A stretch of 64,000 nucleotides of DNA from Chitinophagaceae bacterium (lineage in GTDB: Bacteria > Bacteroidota > Bacteroidia > Chitinophagales > Chitinophagaceae), in NCBI GenBank assembly GCA_022843585.1, contig JALHNJ010000007.1, positions 62,001 to 126,000 on the forward strand, written 5' to 3'. Every line of letters starts with the position of its first letter. Position 1 is the first letter of the stretch. The translations under genes were made by a program, and so were the position numbers. The notes below the pieces were generated by a model, which worked only from the letters and a program-made list of their open reading frames with translations, was not told the DNA's origin and ran no database searches. Of the stretch, positions 17,901 to 24,747 are shown in pieces.

Positions 17901-17951
17901 TACAGAAATTGAAAGGAAAATGGCGAGTGCTAATAAACTTTGATACTTCAT
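14913..17951 (-). CDS. Large exported tetratricopeptide-repeat protein
   Basis: 1012 aa. Signal peptide MKYQSLLALAIFLSISVFA is followed almost entirely by TPR units: for example TVQEINYYAIVCALKQNEGR, AQPLFNSI-type helix pairs, PQAIKTFQELIDKYPNSPEA, and YNLGYSYLRKENYPVSLSFF. At least 20 repeats are apparent. YfgC/BamD/TolA-binding-like proteins have this build, but none this long in those families. It is the promoter-proximal gene of a three-gene operon with the beta-barrel and the HU-CCDC81 protein. I infer a periplasmic scaffold; there is no catalytic motif. Confidence 0.85.
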   Translation of the reverse strand: MKYQSLLALAIFLSISVFAQQTRYYSDPETTFKEAKEYFQKEQYSLAYPLFKELKQAVRETDKVNRPITVQEINYYAIVCALKQNEGRAEDEAKEYIDVEKNTARTQMMNFHLGEYLFRTERFAEAVQRYEQTAIENLSNREIADMKFHLGYSYFNLQNFAQAKPLFNSIRTIKDDPNYMDANYYYGFLAFRDGQYNDALQSFKIVENEKNYGTVVPYYIAQIYYIQGKKDEAITYIQQKLQSGSSSQYYDLELKQLIGHAYFEKKDYAKALPYLEDYVSRSKKVRREDLYELSYSYYQANQLNKAIEGFKQLSGKDDSLSQHAMYLLGDAYLKTGQKANARNAFLFCSSNSSNAAQKEISKYQYAKLSYELGYQDEALNSLSSFMTDYPNSTYNTEAKELLVDVLANTNNYRDAQALLESLAKPSENAKRLYPRILYGRATEMVNDGRLGEADALLDKVLDDPYNRTVLPLTYFWKGEIGYRNNKLDTAIKYYHAYIDNGAPNSGETNITNARYNLGYSYLRKENYPVSLSFFEPLAKAPALNTDAFTQDAYIRTADNYFMLKNYSKAKTMYDNVIKLSWPAEDYATFQNAMLAGVNSPKEKIALMNTMMRKFPTSSLVTDANMEVANTYMSDEKFAEAIPYLQNVIKTSGNASLVPQAYLKVGTSYYNLNNNPQAIKTFQELIDKYPNSPEAEDAIDNVRTIYIEDGKPDEYAVFMRQVGRPLSVSTEDSLTYGAAEKQYDDQNMNAALAGFNNYLQRFPDGVYALDANFNRAEIYNARKDWANAMIGYDAVAANAPNKYAERAVLTGARINFFELKNYAKAETYFAQLKQITASQENKLEAMRGLLRSQYQLQKWKEAVENAKELTAAKGSSGDDKSLANMAIAKSHQVDGQYDLAIATYKSVVQLNKAALAAEARYEIANCLFQINKLADAEKAAFETINKSGSYDYWVTKSYILLGDVYLKQKDYFNAKATFQSIVDNTLNAELKSEAQAKLNVVIEEEEKSSKVNN

Positions 17952-18163
17952 TTGGGATGTCCTTTAAACCGGTGGTCCCGTTTTTTGCGGGATAATTCCT
18001 AACGCTGCGAATATTCAAATTATTTCAGGTCAGACCAAACATCATTCCAAACAGATGTGGATAAGTGCTGTATGGATATATGTTTTAACATTTCGTTCAT
18101 GTTAGCAGCTAAAATTTCGAATAAAATATCTTTTAGTAATATTGCTGCTGAAAAATCAAACCC

Positions 18164-18571
18164 ATGAAAAAACTATTCAGTACAAAATACTCCGACAACT
18201 CCATTTCATTTGCATTATTGTTGCTCCGCTTATCTCTTGGAGGCTTAATGATAACACATGGTTTTAAAAAGCTGATGAACTTTGCCGCAAAATCGGCCAC
18301 CTTTGCCGACCCTTTTGGTATTGGCGGACCAGCGTCCATGAGTTTAACAATTTTCGCAGAATTCTTTTGCGCCATTTTCATTGTAATTGGGCTAATGACA
18401 AGATTAGCCTGCATTCCATTGATAATAGCAATGTCAGTAGCCCTGTTTATGTCGCATGATGGGAAGATTTTTACCGAAGGTGAAATGGCCGGTTTGTACC
18501 TTTTGGGATATATCGCTTTATTTTTTACAGGGCCAGGCAAAATCAGTATGGACAGATTGATAGGGAAATAG
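18164..18571 (+). CDS. DoxX family membrane protein
   Basis: 135 aa with four transmembrane helices. It begins KKLFSTKYSDNSISFALLLL, then RLSLGGLMITHGFKKLMNF (the DoxX first-helix motif with His and Gly) and FAEFFCAIFIVIGLMTRLAC (DoxX signature). The family is involved in redox or quinone-associated roles in some bacteria; no specific function can be assigned here. It is the first of a row of plus-strand genes (18.16-20.6 kb) with short gaps. Confidence 0.85.
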   Translation: MKKLFSTKYSDNSISFALLLLRLSLGGLMITHGFKKLMNFAAKSATFADPFGIGGPASMSLTIFAEFFCAIFIVIGLMTRLACIPLIIAMSVALFMSHDGKIFTEGEMAGLYLLGYIALFFTGPGKISMDRLIGK

Positions 18572-18587
18572 TTATTACCTTCCTAAT

Positions 18588-19163
18588 ATGAGAAAAGTAC
18601 AGCTAATAGAATATAGCATAATAGTCATTGGACTTATTTTTGGCTACCAATTTATTACAGGCTTTTTAAAAGTAATAATACAAATTACTTACAATTTTAT
18701 TGGTAGTCCTGAGGGTTTCCGTACCATCCTCATTCCATCCTTATTGACAGCTCTCATATATGCCATCAGTTTCGTTGTGTTAATTAGAAAAAGCAAACAA
18801 ATTGCGGCTTTTTTAAACAAAGGCCTGACTAATGATTTTGCTCACCTGAAAATTGATACAAAATCATTGTTGCGGATTGTATTGATTGGTATTAGCTTTA
18901 TTACAGTTCTATCAAACATTCCTTACTTTATAGTATTGGGTATAGAACTTATAAATAGTCCTGGTATTGATAATGTGGAATATGAAGGAGCTATGGAAGA
19001 TTCCTATAATGATCCCTTCTACACCTTCGAATTCTATTCCCCATTGATACAAATAATAGTTTCTTTAATAATTCTTTGTTTCTCTAACCGAATCAGTGGT
19101 TGGTTTATCCGAAAGAAAGATCAGGAAGCTATTGTTTTTGAATCTGGTGAAGAAAAAATATAA
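18588..19163 (+). CDS. Four-helix hypothetical membrane protein
   Basis: 191 aa. Hydrophobic stretches at ~7-28, 45-63, 90-112 and 148-168, with a loop FAHLKIDTKSLLRIV. It resembles small uncharacterised DUF2975-like membrane proteins, but I cannot name the family confidently. The gap to DoxX is 16 bp and to the thioesterase 2 bp, so it is operonic. Confidence 0.55.
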   Translation: MRKVQLIEYSIIVIGLIFGYQFITGFLKVIIQITYNFIGSPEGFRTILIPSLLTALIYAISFVVLIRKSKQIAAFLNKGLTNDFAHLKIDTKSLLRIVLIGISFITVLSNIPYFIVLGIELINSPGIDNVEYEGAMEDSYNDPFYTFEFYSPLIQIIVSLIILCFSNRISGWFIRKKDQEAIVFESGEEKI

Positions 19164-19165
19164 TT

Positions 19166-19576
19166 ATGTTTTCAACCGATACACAAATACGGGTACGCTA
19201 CGCAGAAACTGACCAGATGGGAGTAGTGTATCACAGCAATTACTTTCCATATTTTGAAGCAGCAAGAGCGGAGTCCATCCGGCAACTAGGATTTACCTAT
19301 GCCGATATGGAAAGGATGGGTGTGATAATGCCGGTGGTGGATGTACATTGCCGCTATTTACGACCCGCATTGTACGACGATCTGCTAACGATCAAAACAA
19401 TGTTGAAAGAGTTGCCGGTTCATCATAAAATCGAATTTCATCATGAAGTGTATAATGAAAAAAATGAATTGCTGGCTGTGGGCAAATTGATCCTATATTT
19501 CATGGAAGCCAAGACCATGAAAAAAACGGTGATGCCTCCTCTACTACTGGAAAAGTTACAACCCTATTTTTACTAA
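19166..19576 (+). CDS. Acyl-CoA thioesterase, YbgC/4-hydroxybenzoyl-CoA thioesterase type
   Basis: 136 aa hotdog-fold enzyme that hydrolyses acyl-CoA. The signature RYAETDQMGVVYHSNYFPYF carries the catalytic Asp16 and His22 context of the YbgC subfamily, followed by EAARAESIRQLGFTYADME. Starts 2 bp after the previous stop. In other bacteria ybgC belongs to the Tol-Pal locus, but no tol genes are here. Confidence 0.88.
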   Translation: MFSTDTQIRVRYAETDQMGVVYHSNYFPYFEAARAESIRQLGFTYADMERMGVIMPVVDVHCRYLRPALYDDLLTIKTMLKELPVHHKIEFHHEVYNEKNELLAVGKLILYFMEAKTMKKTVMPPLLLEKLQPYFY

Positions 19577-19585
19577 TTTTATTGA

Positions 19586-20617
19586 ATGGAGAATTTAGAT
19601 GAGCCTTTGCAGGAAATGAGTACTACCGAACCGACACCTGCGGTTGAAGAAGCGATTATTTATCCTCCAAAATTTGAAAAAGAAGATAAATCTGCTAATA
19701 TCTGGCTACGTTCTTTTGCAAGTCTTGCTGCTTATCTCATTCTAGGTTACTATATTTTTCCGAGTTATAAAATGCTGTTGCTGATCACAGCGATCGTTAT
19801 GATCCATGAATTGGGACATTTTTTTGCCATGAAATTTTTTCGGTACAATGAACTGGGTATTTTTTTTATACCGTTGCTGGGTGCTTATGTTTCCGGCACA
19901 AAAAGAGAAGTGTCGCAAAAACAATCCGCTATTATTTTATTAGCAGGGCCTTTGCCGGGTATTATCATTGGGAGTATTTTATACCTGATCGATCAAAATA
20001 GTTCAGGTCATTATTTGTTTGATATACCGTATGAAAGAATTGGATTACTGTTTGTGATTCTAAATCTTATTAACCTGCTGCCTGTATATCCTTTAGATGG
20101 AGGTCAATTATTGAATAGAATATTTATTGACGAAGAAAGCATGGTGAGTAAAATATTTATTGGTTTGTCAATTGGGGCCCTCGCTTTTTTTGCCTGGAGA
20201 ATGTATACAACTACCGGAAGTTCATTTTCTTTTATCTTGTTGCTATTCCCCATTATGATGCTACTGCGGCTTTTTGGCGACAACAAATTAAGTTCCATAG
20301 AAAAAAGAATAGAAACCGAAGGAATAAATACGGATCTAGAATATGAAGAATTAGCAGATAAAGATTACTGGCGGATCAGGAATATAATGATTGAAGAACA
20401 TTCTTCATTTAAAGATGTACCGAAAGCTCCGCCATTTGAATACGATGTAAAAGAAGAACGGATAATGACTACCATTCAAAGTTTGTTGCACCGCCACCTG
20501 ATCCAGGATGTTTCTATTGCCGGAAAAGTGCTGATCTTTCTTATTTGGGCGGCTGGACTTGCTTCTCCCTGGCTATTGAATATGGACATGAGTTTCTTTA
20601 GTCGGTTTGATTTCTGA
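19586..20617 (+). CDS. Site-2 protease family membrane metalloprotease (M50)
   Basis: 343 aa. A zinc site HELGH (74-78) lies in the second transmembrane helix of a six-helix protein, and a second motif LDGGQLL near residue 171 supplies the Asp ligand. No PDZ domain is visible, unlike RseP (partial copy at the end of this window), so it belongs to the PDZ-less M50 group. The N-terminal ~40 residues are polar and cytosolic. The C-terminus continues for ~110 residues after the catalytic core with two more hydrophobic segments. The substrate is unknown; S2Ps cleave membrane-embedded regulators. Confidence 0.85.
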   Translation: MENLDEPLQEMSTTEPTPAVEEAIIYPPKFEKEDKSANIWLRSFASLAAYLILGYYIFPSYKMLLLITAIVMIHELGHFFAMKFFRYNELGIFFIPLLGAYVSGTKREVSQKQSAIILLAGPLPGIIIGSILYLIDQNSSGHYLFDIPYERIGLLFVILNLINLLPVYPLDGGQLLNRIFIDEESMVSKIFIGLSIGALAFFAWRMYTTTGSSFSFILLLFPIMMLLRLFGDNKLSSIEKRIETEGINTDLEYEELADKDYWRIRNIMIEEHSSFKDVPKAPPFEYDVKEERIMTTIQSLLHRHLIQDVSIAGKVLIFLIWAAGLASPWLLNMDMSFFSRFDF

Positions 20618-20691
20618 CCTTAAATAAAAGATTCTCTCCGTAATCTGACATTCGAAGGATTGATTTATCTTACTAGTACAAACCTCAAATC

Positions 20692-21267
20692 ATGAAAAAA
20701 TATTTTCTTCCTGCATTGTTATTTGTTCTTATCTGTTGCAAATCGGGTGATAAAAAAAATGAAGCTGTAACTCCAACTGACAGTATGGCTTCAAATACAG
20801 ATACTGTTACTACTCCTTCCGATCAACCAGCCAGCAGCGGCAAAATAGATATTGAGACATTTGGCGATATTAAAATTGGCCAGCCGCATGAAAAAACGGT
20901 GGAAGCATTGGGAGAACCTGATAGCAAATCACCAGCGGTGGAATGGGGTGCCGATGGATTAATGCATGAGGACTGGACTTATAACGCAAAGGGGTTAATA
21001 CTAAATATGAGCTATGCAAAAGGCATTTCGGAAGGCACCAAATATATTTCGTCCATAAGGGCCAATGAAAAATGCACATTCAAAACAAGAGCAGGAACGG
21101 GTATTGGCAGTAGCTATACCGAAGTGCAGGAAGCCTACAAAAGAGATATTGATGCAAGTGCAACCGATAAAGAGCAAATTACTGTTGGCTCTATTTACGG
21201 CGGTATTATTTTCACTTTTAAGAATGAAAAAGTAGCTACTGTTTTTCTTGGAGCAGCAGCTGAATAA
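20692..21267 (+). CDS. Hypothetical lipoprotein
   Basis: 191 aa. Signal peptide with a Cys-rich lipobox (LLFVLICCKSGD; lipidated Cys at ~16 or 17), a ~35-residue low-complexity linker (DSMASNTDTVTTPSD), then a small domain with repeated motifs GDIKIGQPHEKTVEALGEPD and GTGIGSSYTEVQEAYKRDID. This repeated G-x-G-SS-x-x-x-V-x-x-x-x-G pattern resembles BamE/SmpA-like small lipoprotein domains, but I would not assign that name. A CTCGCAAAG inverted repeat follows the stop. Confidence 0.65.
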   Translation: MKKYFLPALLFVLICCKSGDKKNEAVTPTDSMASNTDTVTTPSDQPASSGKIDIETFGDIKIGQPHEKTVEALGEPDSKSPAVEWGADGLMHEDWTYNAKGLILNMSYAKGISEGTKYISSIRANEKCTFKTRAGTGIGSSYTEVQEAYKRDIDASATDKEQITVGSIYGGIIFTFKNEKVATVFLGAAAE

Positions 21268-21274
21268 ATATTTT

Positions 21275-21345
21275 CTCGCAAAGGCGCAACGACGCAAAGA
21301 ATAAAATAACGATTCTCAAATTTTGCGGCTTAGCGTCTTTGCGAG
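21275..21345. repeat. CTCGCAAAG inverted repeat, copy 2
   Basis: CTCGCAAAGGCGC (21275-21287) and GCGTCTTTGCGAG (21333-21345) form the ends of a 71-bp imperfect palindrome in the convergent spacer between two genes. It also acts as the transcript end of the lipoprotein gene (T-run follows at 21346). Confidence 0.8.
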
Positions 21346-21352
21346 ATTTTTT

Positions 21353-21778
21353 TTAAACTCTATTATAATCTCCCCGCCAGTTTTGTATAGCTTGCTTGAT
21401 TTGTTTCTGCGACATTTTCTCAGCTACGGCTTTTTTTGCTAAAGCAGGCATTTCATCATCGCTTGCAAAACGCAGCGCAATGATTTGACTTAATCTTATT
21501 TCTTTATCGAATGGTTTTCCTGTAAGAATATAGTGACGAAAATTTTCTTCGGCTCTTATTGCTCTGTCTTGAGCTTTTAAAGCAAATACTCTTGCATACC
21601 AAAAGATGCCAATTAAACCGAGGAACACAACAACAAGTAACGCTGCAGAATAATGAGTGTGTGCATCCGCCTTTATTAGATTAACTATACTGCCAATTAG
21701 ACCAGCCAAAATTAATAAACCTGTAATACCATGGTAGCCTGCTACCAATCTAGTGTGATTTTTAAAATTTTGTTCCAT
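21353..21778 (-). CDS. DUF6526 family membrane protein
   Basis: 141 aa. Two hydrophobic helices (GITGLLILAGLIGSIVNLI, AALLVVVFLGLIGIFWYARVF) are followed by the family motif LKAQDRAIRAEENFRHYIL and a C-terminal half IALRFASDDEMPALAKKAV ending NWRGDYNRV. This uncharacterised family is common in Bacteroidota. Function is not known. It is convergent with the lipoprotein and 112 bp from dacB. Confidence 0.8.
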   Translation of the reverse strand: MEQNFKNHTRLVAGYHGITGLLILAGLIGSIVNLIKADAHTHYSAALLVVVFLGLIGIFWYARVFALKAQDRAIRAEENFRHYILTGKPFDKEIRLSQIIALRFASDDEMPALAKKAVAEKMSQKQIKQAIQNWRGDYNRV

Positions 21779-21860
21779 AAGTAGTTTATTGTTTGTGGTT
21801 TTTAGTTTGTATTTCGTCTCCCAAAATAGTCTTTTACTTTCACAATATCGGAGTCTAAAG

Positions 21861-21890
21861 CCCCTCCTTCGGAGGGGTTTGGGGAGGCTC
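21861..21890. repeat. GC-rich palindrome after the dacB stop
   Basis: CCCCTCC (21861-21867), TTC, GGAGGGG (21871-21877), then TTTGGGGAGGCTC. It acts as the 3' hairpin of dacB. A closely related structure (six C, TTC, six G, then G7) lies inside cinA at 23770-23793. Confidence 0.75.
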
Positions 21891-23270
21891 CTATTTCAGC
21901 TCATCCAGCACTTTATACATTTTGTTGACTACCGAAGCCGTGCGGCCACTATAATTATTTATCAGGAACGAAAAAATATACTCTCTTCCATCCTTTGCTT
22001 TATGATAACCGCAGAAACCTTTTACATCACTGATGGTACCGCTTTTCATAGTCATTCCATTATAGATGGGCAAAGAGTTATAGAAAGATTGAAACCAGAC
22101 TTTTGTTTTCGCATATTTTAAAATTTCTACCTGTGCATGAGTGGTTACCCGATTGAGAGGTGAAAGTCCGGACCCATCGGCCATATTCAGTTCATCCGGG
22201 TCCAATCCTTTTTCTTTCCAGAATTTTTTAACGATAGCTACGCCGCTATCTGTTGAACCAAAGCCTTGTTTTTCATAAGCGAAAGTTTTTATTAAAGCTT
22301 CGCCATAAAGGTTGATACTTTTTTTGTTGAACCAGTAGATGATAGAATCGAGGGAGGGGGAAAAATGAGTGTAGAAGATGTGATTTTGTTTCAATGATTC
22401 AATATACTCATTTGTAAAGTCATCTTTGAGATCATTAAAAAATATTACACCTTGTGTTTGTGATACTAAATCATTCATCAATTCTGTGTAAGGTTGTTTT
22501 GAAGAACCGGAAATGATAAATTTCTTTTCGCCCATAGGGATTGTGCCTTTTACAGATTTGTCGAAATAGATATAGGCGTTATCACCTGTTCCTTTATCAG
22601 CTGCTTTTAGTTCGTTGATTTGAGGAGTTTGCCAACTATTATTTATTATCTTGACGTTGCCACCTATTTTATTTTCAGAACTTAAATGAAGCTCATACTG
22701 ATTTTCTTTCCAGTTTATAAAAAATGTTCCTGCTCCATAATAGTTTCCGATGTCTTGCCAAATCCATCCATCAGGAATTGACTGATGAGTAAAATTCGGT
22801 GCAGAAAAAACAATTCTACCATCAACGTAGCTTATTTTAAGTTTGACAAATTCACTTATCCATTTTTTTATTACTGTGCCATCAGCAGTTGATTTCCATC
22901 TCCAACTTCCTAATGTAGGGTCTCCAGAACCCAAAATATAGATATTCCCATGTAAAATACTATCCTCAATTCTTCCATTATACCCTAGAATTGTCTTATA
23001 CCTAAACTCCTTCCCCAACAATTCAAAAGCCGTAACACTGGTAATAATTTTTTGTGTAGAAGCAGGTGCTAAACCTATTTGCGAGTTTTTATCAAACACC
23101 ACCGCTCCAGTTTTTGCATCTATCACATACAAGGAACTGATGGCATGTTTTAACTGGCTATCGGCTTCAAATTGTTGAAAGGCTTTTTGTAAACGCTGTG
23201 ATACGGTTTGGGCAACGATACTACTAACCAGTAACAAACAACCCGATACCAGTAAGAAAACTTTTTTCAT
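21891..23270 (-). CDS. dacB: D-alanyl-D-alanine carboxypeptidase/endopeptidase PBP4 (S13)
   Basis: 459 aa. Signal peptide MKKVFLLVSGCLLLVSSIVA. The nucleophile motif is S71-T-Q-K74 (APASTQKI). The SxN-type motif ADGSGLS and KTG-type motif MKSGTI are present in the C-terminal half. These define the penicillin-binding protein class C (S13), which trims and cleaves peptidoglycan cross-links in the periplasm. It is monocistronic, ends at a GC-rich palindrome and faces cinA divergently across a 59-bp spacer. Confidence 0.93.
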   Translation of the reverse strand: MKKVFLLVSGCLLLVSSIVAQTVSQRLQKAFQQFEADSQLKHAISSLYVIDAKTGAVVFDKNSQIGLAPASTQKIITSVTAFELLGKEFRYKTILGYNGRIEDSILHGNIYILGSGDPTLGSWRWKSTADGTVIKKWISEFVKLKISYVDGRIVFSAPNFTHQSIPDGWIWQDIGNYYGAGTFFINWKENQYELHLSSENKIGGNVKIINNSWQTPQINELKAADKGTGDNAYIYFDKSVKGTIPMGEKKFIISGSSKQPYTELMNDLVSQTQGVIFFNDLKDDFTNEYIESLKQNHIFYTHFSPSLDSIIYWFNKKSINLYGEALIKTFAYEKQGFGSTDSGVAIVKKFWKEKGLDPDELNMADGSGLSPLNRVTTHAQVEILKYAKTKVWFQSFYNSLPIYNGMTMKSGTISDVKGFCGYHKAKDGREYIFSFLINNYSGRTASVVNKMYKVLDELK

Positions 23271-23283
23271 AGTTCAGTGGTTA

Positions 23284-23291
23284 TAACTTTG
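23284..23291 (+). promoter_or_regulatory. -7 promoter element for cinA
   Basis: TAACTTTG, an exact TAnnTTTG match, 38 bp before the cinA ATG. Confidence 0.55.
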
Positions 23292-23329
23292 CCGTCAAAT
23301 TACTTCTTTTCGTTCTAATCATATCTTAA

Positions 23330-24607
23330 ATGAGTACGAATTCTGTTAACGCCTCTATCATCACCATTGGCGATGAATTATTGATAGGTCAAACCATTGA
23401 TACCAACTCTGCTTTTATTGCACAAGAGTTGAATAAGATTGGTGTTTGGGTTCGCCGCCGTGTTGCCGTGGGTGATGTATATGATGATATCTGGAATGCA
23501 TTGGATGAGGAAGGAGCACAATCAGATATTGTTATTATAACTGGCGGTCTCGGCCCTACTGCGGATGATATTACAAAACCATTACTGTGCAATTACTTTG
23601 GTGGCAAACTGGTTTTAGATGAAAAAGTATTAGCTCATGTAAAATATTTATTTGAACAAGTTTTTCGCCGCCCGGGTGCTTTGCTGGAAAGGAATATTAA
23701 ACAGGCAGAAGTACCGGATGTGTGTACGGTTTTGCATAATGCGAGAGGGACGGCGCCGGGGATGATGTTCCCCCCTTCGGGGGGCGGGGGGGCTTTGTTT
23801 TTCTCCCTCCCCGGTGTACCCCACGAAATGAAAGGCCTTATAAAAGATGAAGTAATTCCAAGGCTATTAAAAGAATTCGAACTGCCCACCATCATTCACA
23901 GAACTGCTTTCACTGCCGGAACCGGTGAATCAATTTTGGCAGAATTATTAACTGAGTTTGAAAAATCATTACCTGAATCTATAAAATTAGCTTACCTGCC
24001 TAATTATGGCATGGTAAAGCTTCGGCTTACTGCAAGAGGCAATAATAAAGAAGAAGTAGAAAAAGAACTGCTCCCCTATTTTGAAAAATTGCAGGATCTC
24101 ATAAAAGAATATTTGGTAACGAATGAAGATGTTGGATTGGAAATAGTAGTTGGAAATTTATTGAAAGCAAAAAATAAAATGATGGGTACAGCCGAAAGCT
24201 GTACGGGCGGATATATTGCTCATTTGATAACAGCTGTGGCAGGTTCATCCGACTACTATAAAGGAAGTATTATAAGCTATGCAAATGAAGTAAAAGAAAA
24301 TGTATTGGGTGTGCGACGTGATACTTTATCGACTGTGGGTGCGGTAAGCGAAGAGACCGTAAAAGAAATGGTAGCAGGAGCTATTAAAACATTGAATGTT
24401 GATTATGCAGTTGCTACTTCCGGCATTATGGGCCCTGGCGGTGGCAGCGAAGAAAAACCTGTTGGTACGGTTTGGCTGGCGGTCGGCAACCATCAAAAAA
24501 TTGAAACCCTGAAACTGAATCTCCGTTTCGATCGCCAACGAAATATTGGTATGACAGCGGCCAATGCCCTCAATTTGCTCCGCAAATTTATCATTGCTAA
24601 CGGTTGA
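23330..24607 (+). CDS. cinA: CinA family protein (competence/damage-inducible; NMN amidase-like C-terminus)
   Basis: 425 aa. The N-terminal molybdopterin-binding-like (COG1058) domain begins SIITIGDELLIGQTIDTNSA and contains TGGLGPTADDITK. The C-terminal PncC domain has TAESCTGGYIAHLITAVAGS and SGIMGPGGGS. These recycle NMN and ADP-ribose-type metabolites. Oddity: at the normally conserved APGMxF..GKVxFxLPGVP stretch, an extra glycine-rich loop (FPPSGGGGALFF) is encoded by CCCCCCTTCGGGGGG plus a G7 run at 23770-23793. The frame is intact. The gene is divergent from dacB. Confidence 0.93.
   Translation: MSTNSVNASIITIGDELLIGQTIDTNSAFIAQELNKIGVWVRRRVAVGDVYDDIWNALDEEGAQSDIVIITGGLGPTADDITKPLLCNYFGGKLVLDEKVLAHVKYLFEQVFRRPGALLERNIKQAEVPDVCTVLHNARGTAPGMMFPPSGGGGALFFSLPGVPHEMKGLIKDEVIPRLLKEFELPTIIHRTAFTAGTGESILAELLTEFEKSLPESIKLAYLPNYGMVKLRLTARGNNKEEVEKELLPYFEKLQDLIKEYLVTNEDVGLEIVVGNLLKAKNKMMGTAESCTGGYIAHLITAVAGSSDYYKGSIISYANEVKENVLGVRRDTLSTVGAVSEETVKEMVAGAIKTLNVDYAVATSGIMGPGGGSEEKPVGTVWLAVGNHQKIETLKLNLRFDRQRNIGMTAANALNLLRKFIIANG
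23770..23793. repeat. GC palindrome insertion inside cinA
   Basis: C6-TTC-G6 (23770-23784) then C-G7-C. It is structurally like the palindrome downstream of dacB 1.9 kb away, and it adds a proline/glycine-rich loop to CinA without breaking the frame. Confidence 0.7.
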
Positions 24608-24637
24608 TAGCCTTTTATAACCAAATCATTACCTTTG
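24604..24637 (+). promoter_or_regulatory. Probable promoter for the E2 gene
   Basis: TTG (24604-24606) with a 23-nt spacer to TACCTTTG (24630-24637), an exact TAnnTTTG match. The spacing is longer than the typical ~19-21. Confidence 0.5.
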
Positions 24638-24667
24638 GCCGGTTAAAATTGCTTGTCTGTCTTGTTC

Positions 24668-24722
24668 ATCCGTGTTAATGCAGTTGAAGTGTGCGACGCA
24701 ACGAAGATGATAGTAGCAATGC
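24668..24722 (+). repeat. GTGCGACGCAA repeat, copy A (left flank of the E2 gene)
   Basis: 24668-24701 is the reverse complement of 26218-26251 with 33 of 34 positions identical, so the E2 gene lies between inverted copies. The following AAGATGATAGTAGCAATG is shared with copies at 32.67 kb and 61.65 kb. Confidence 0.85.
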
Positions 24723-24747
24723 CGCTGACTAACAAAAAAAATTATCT

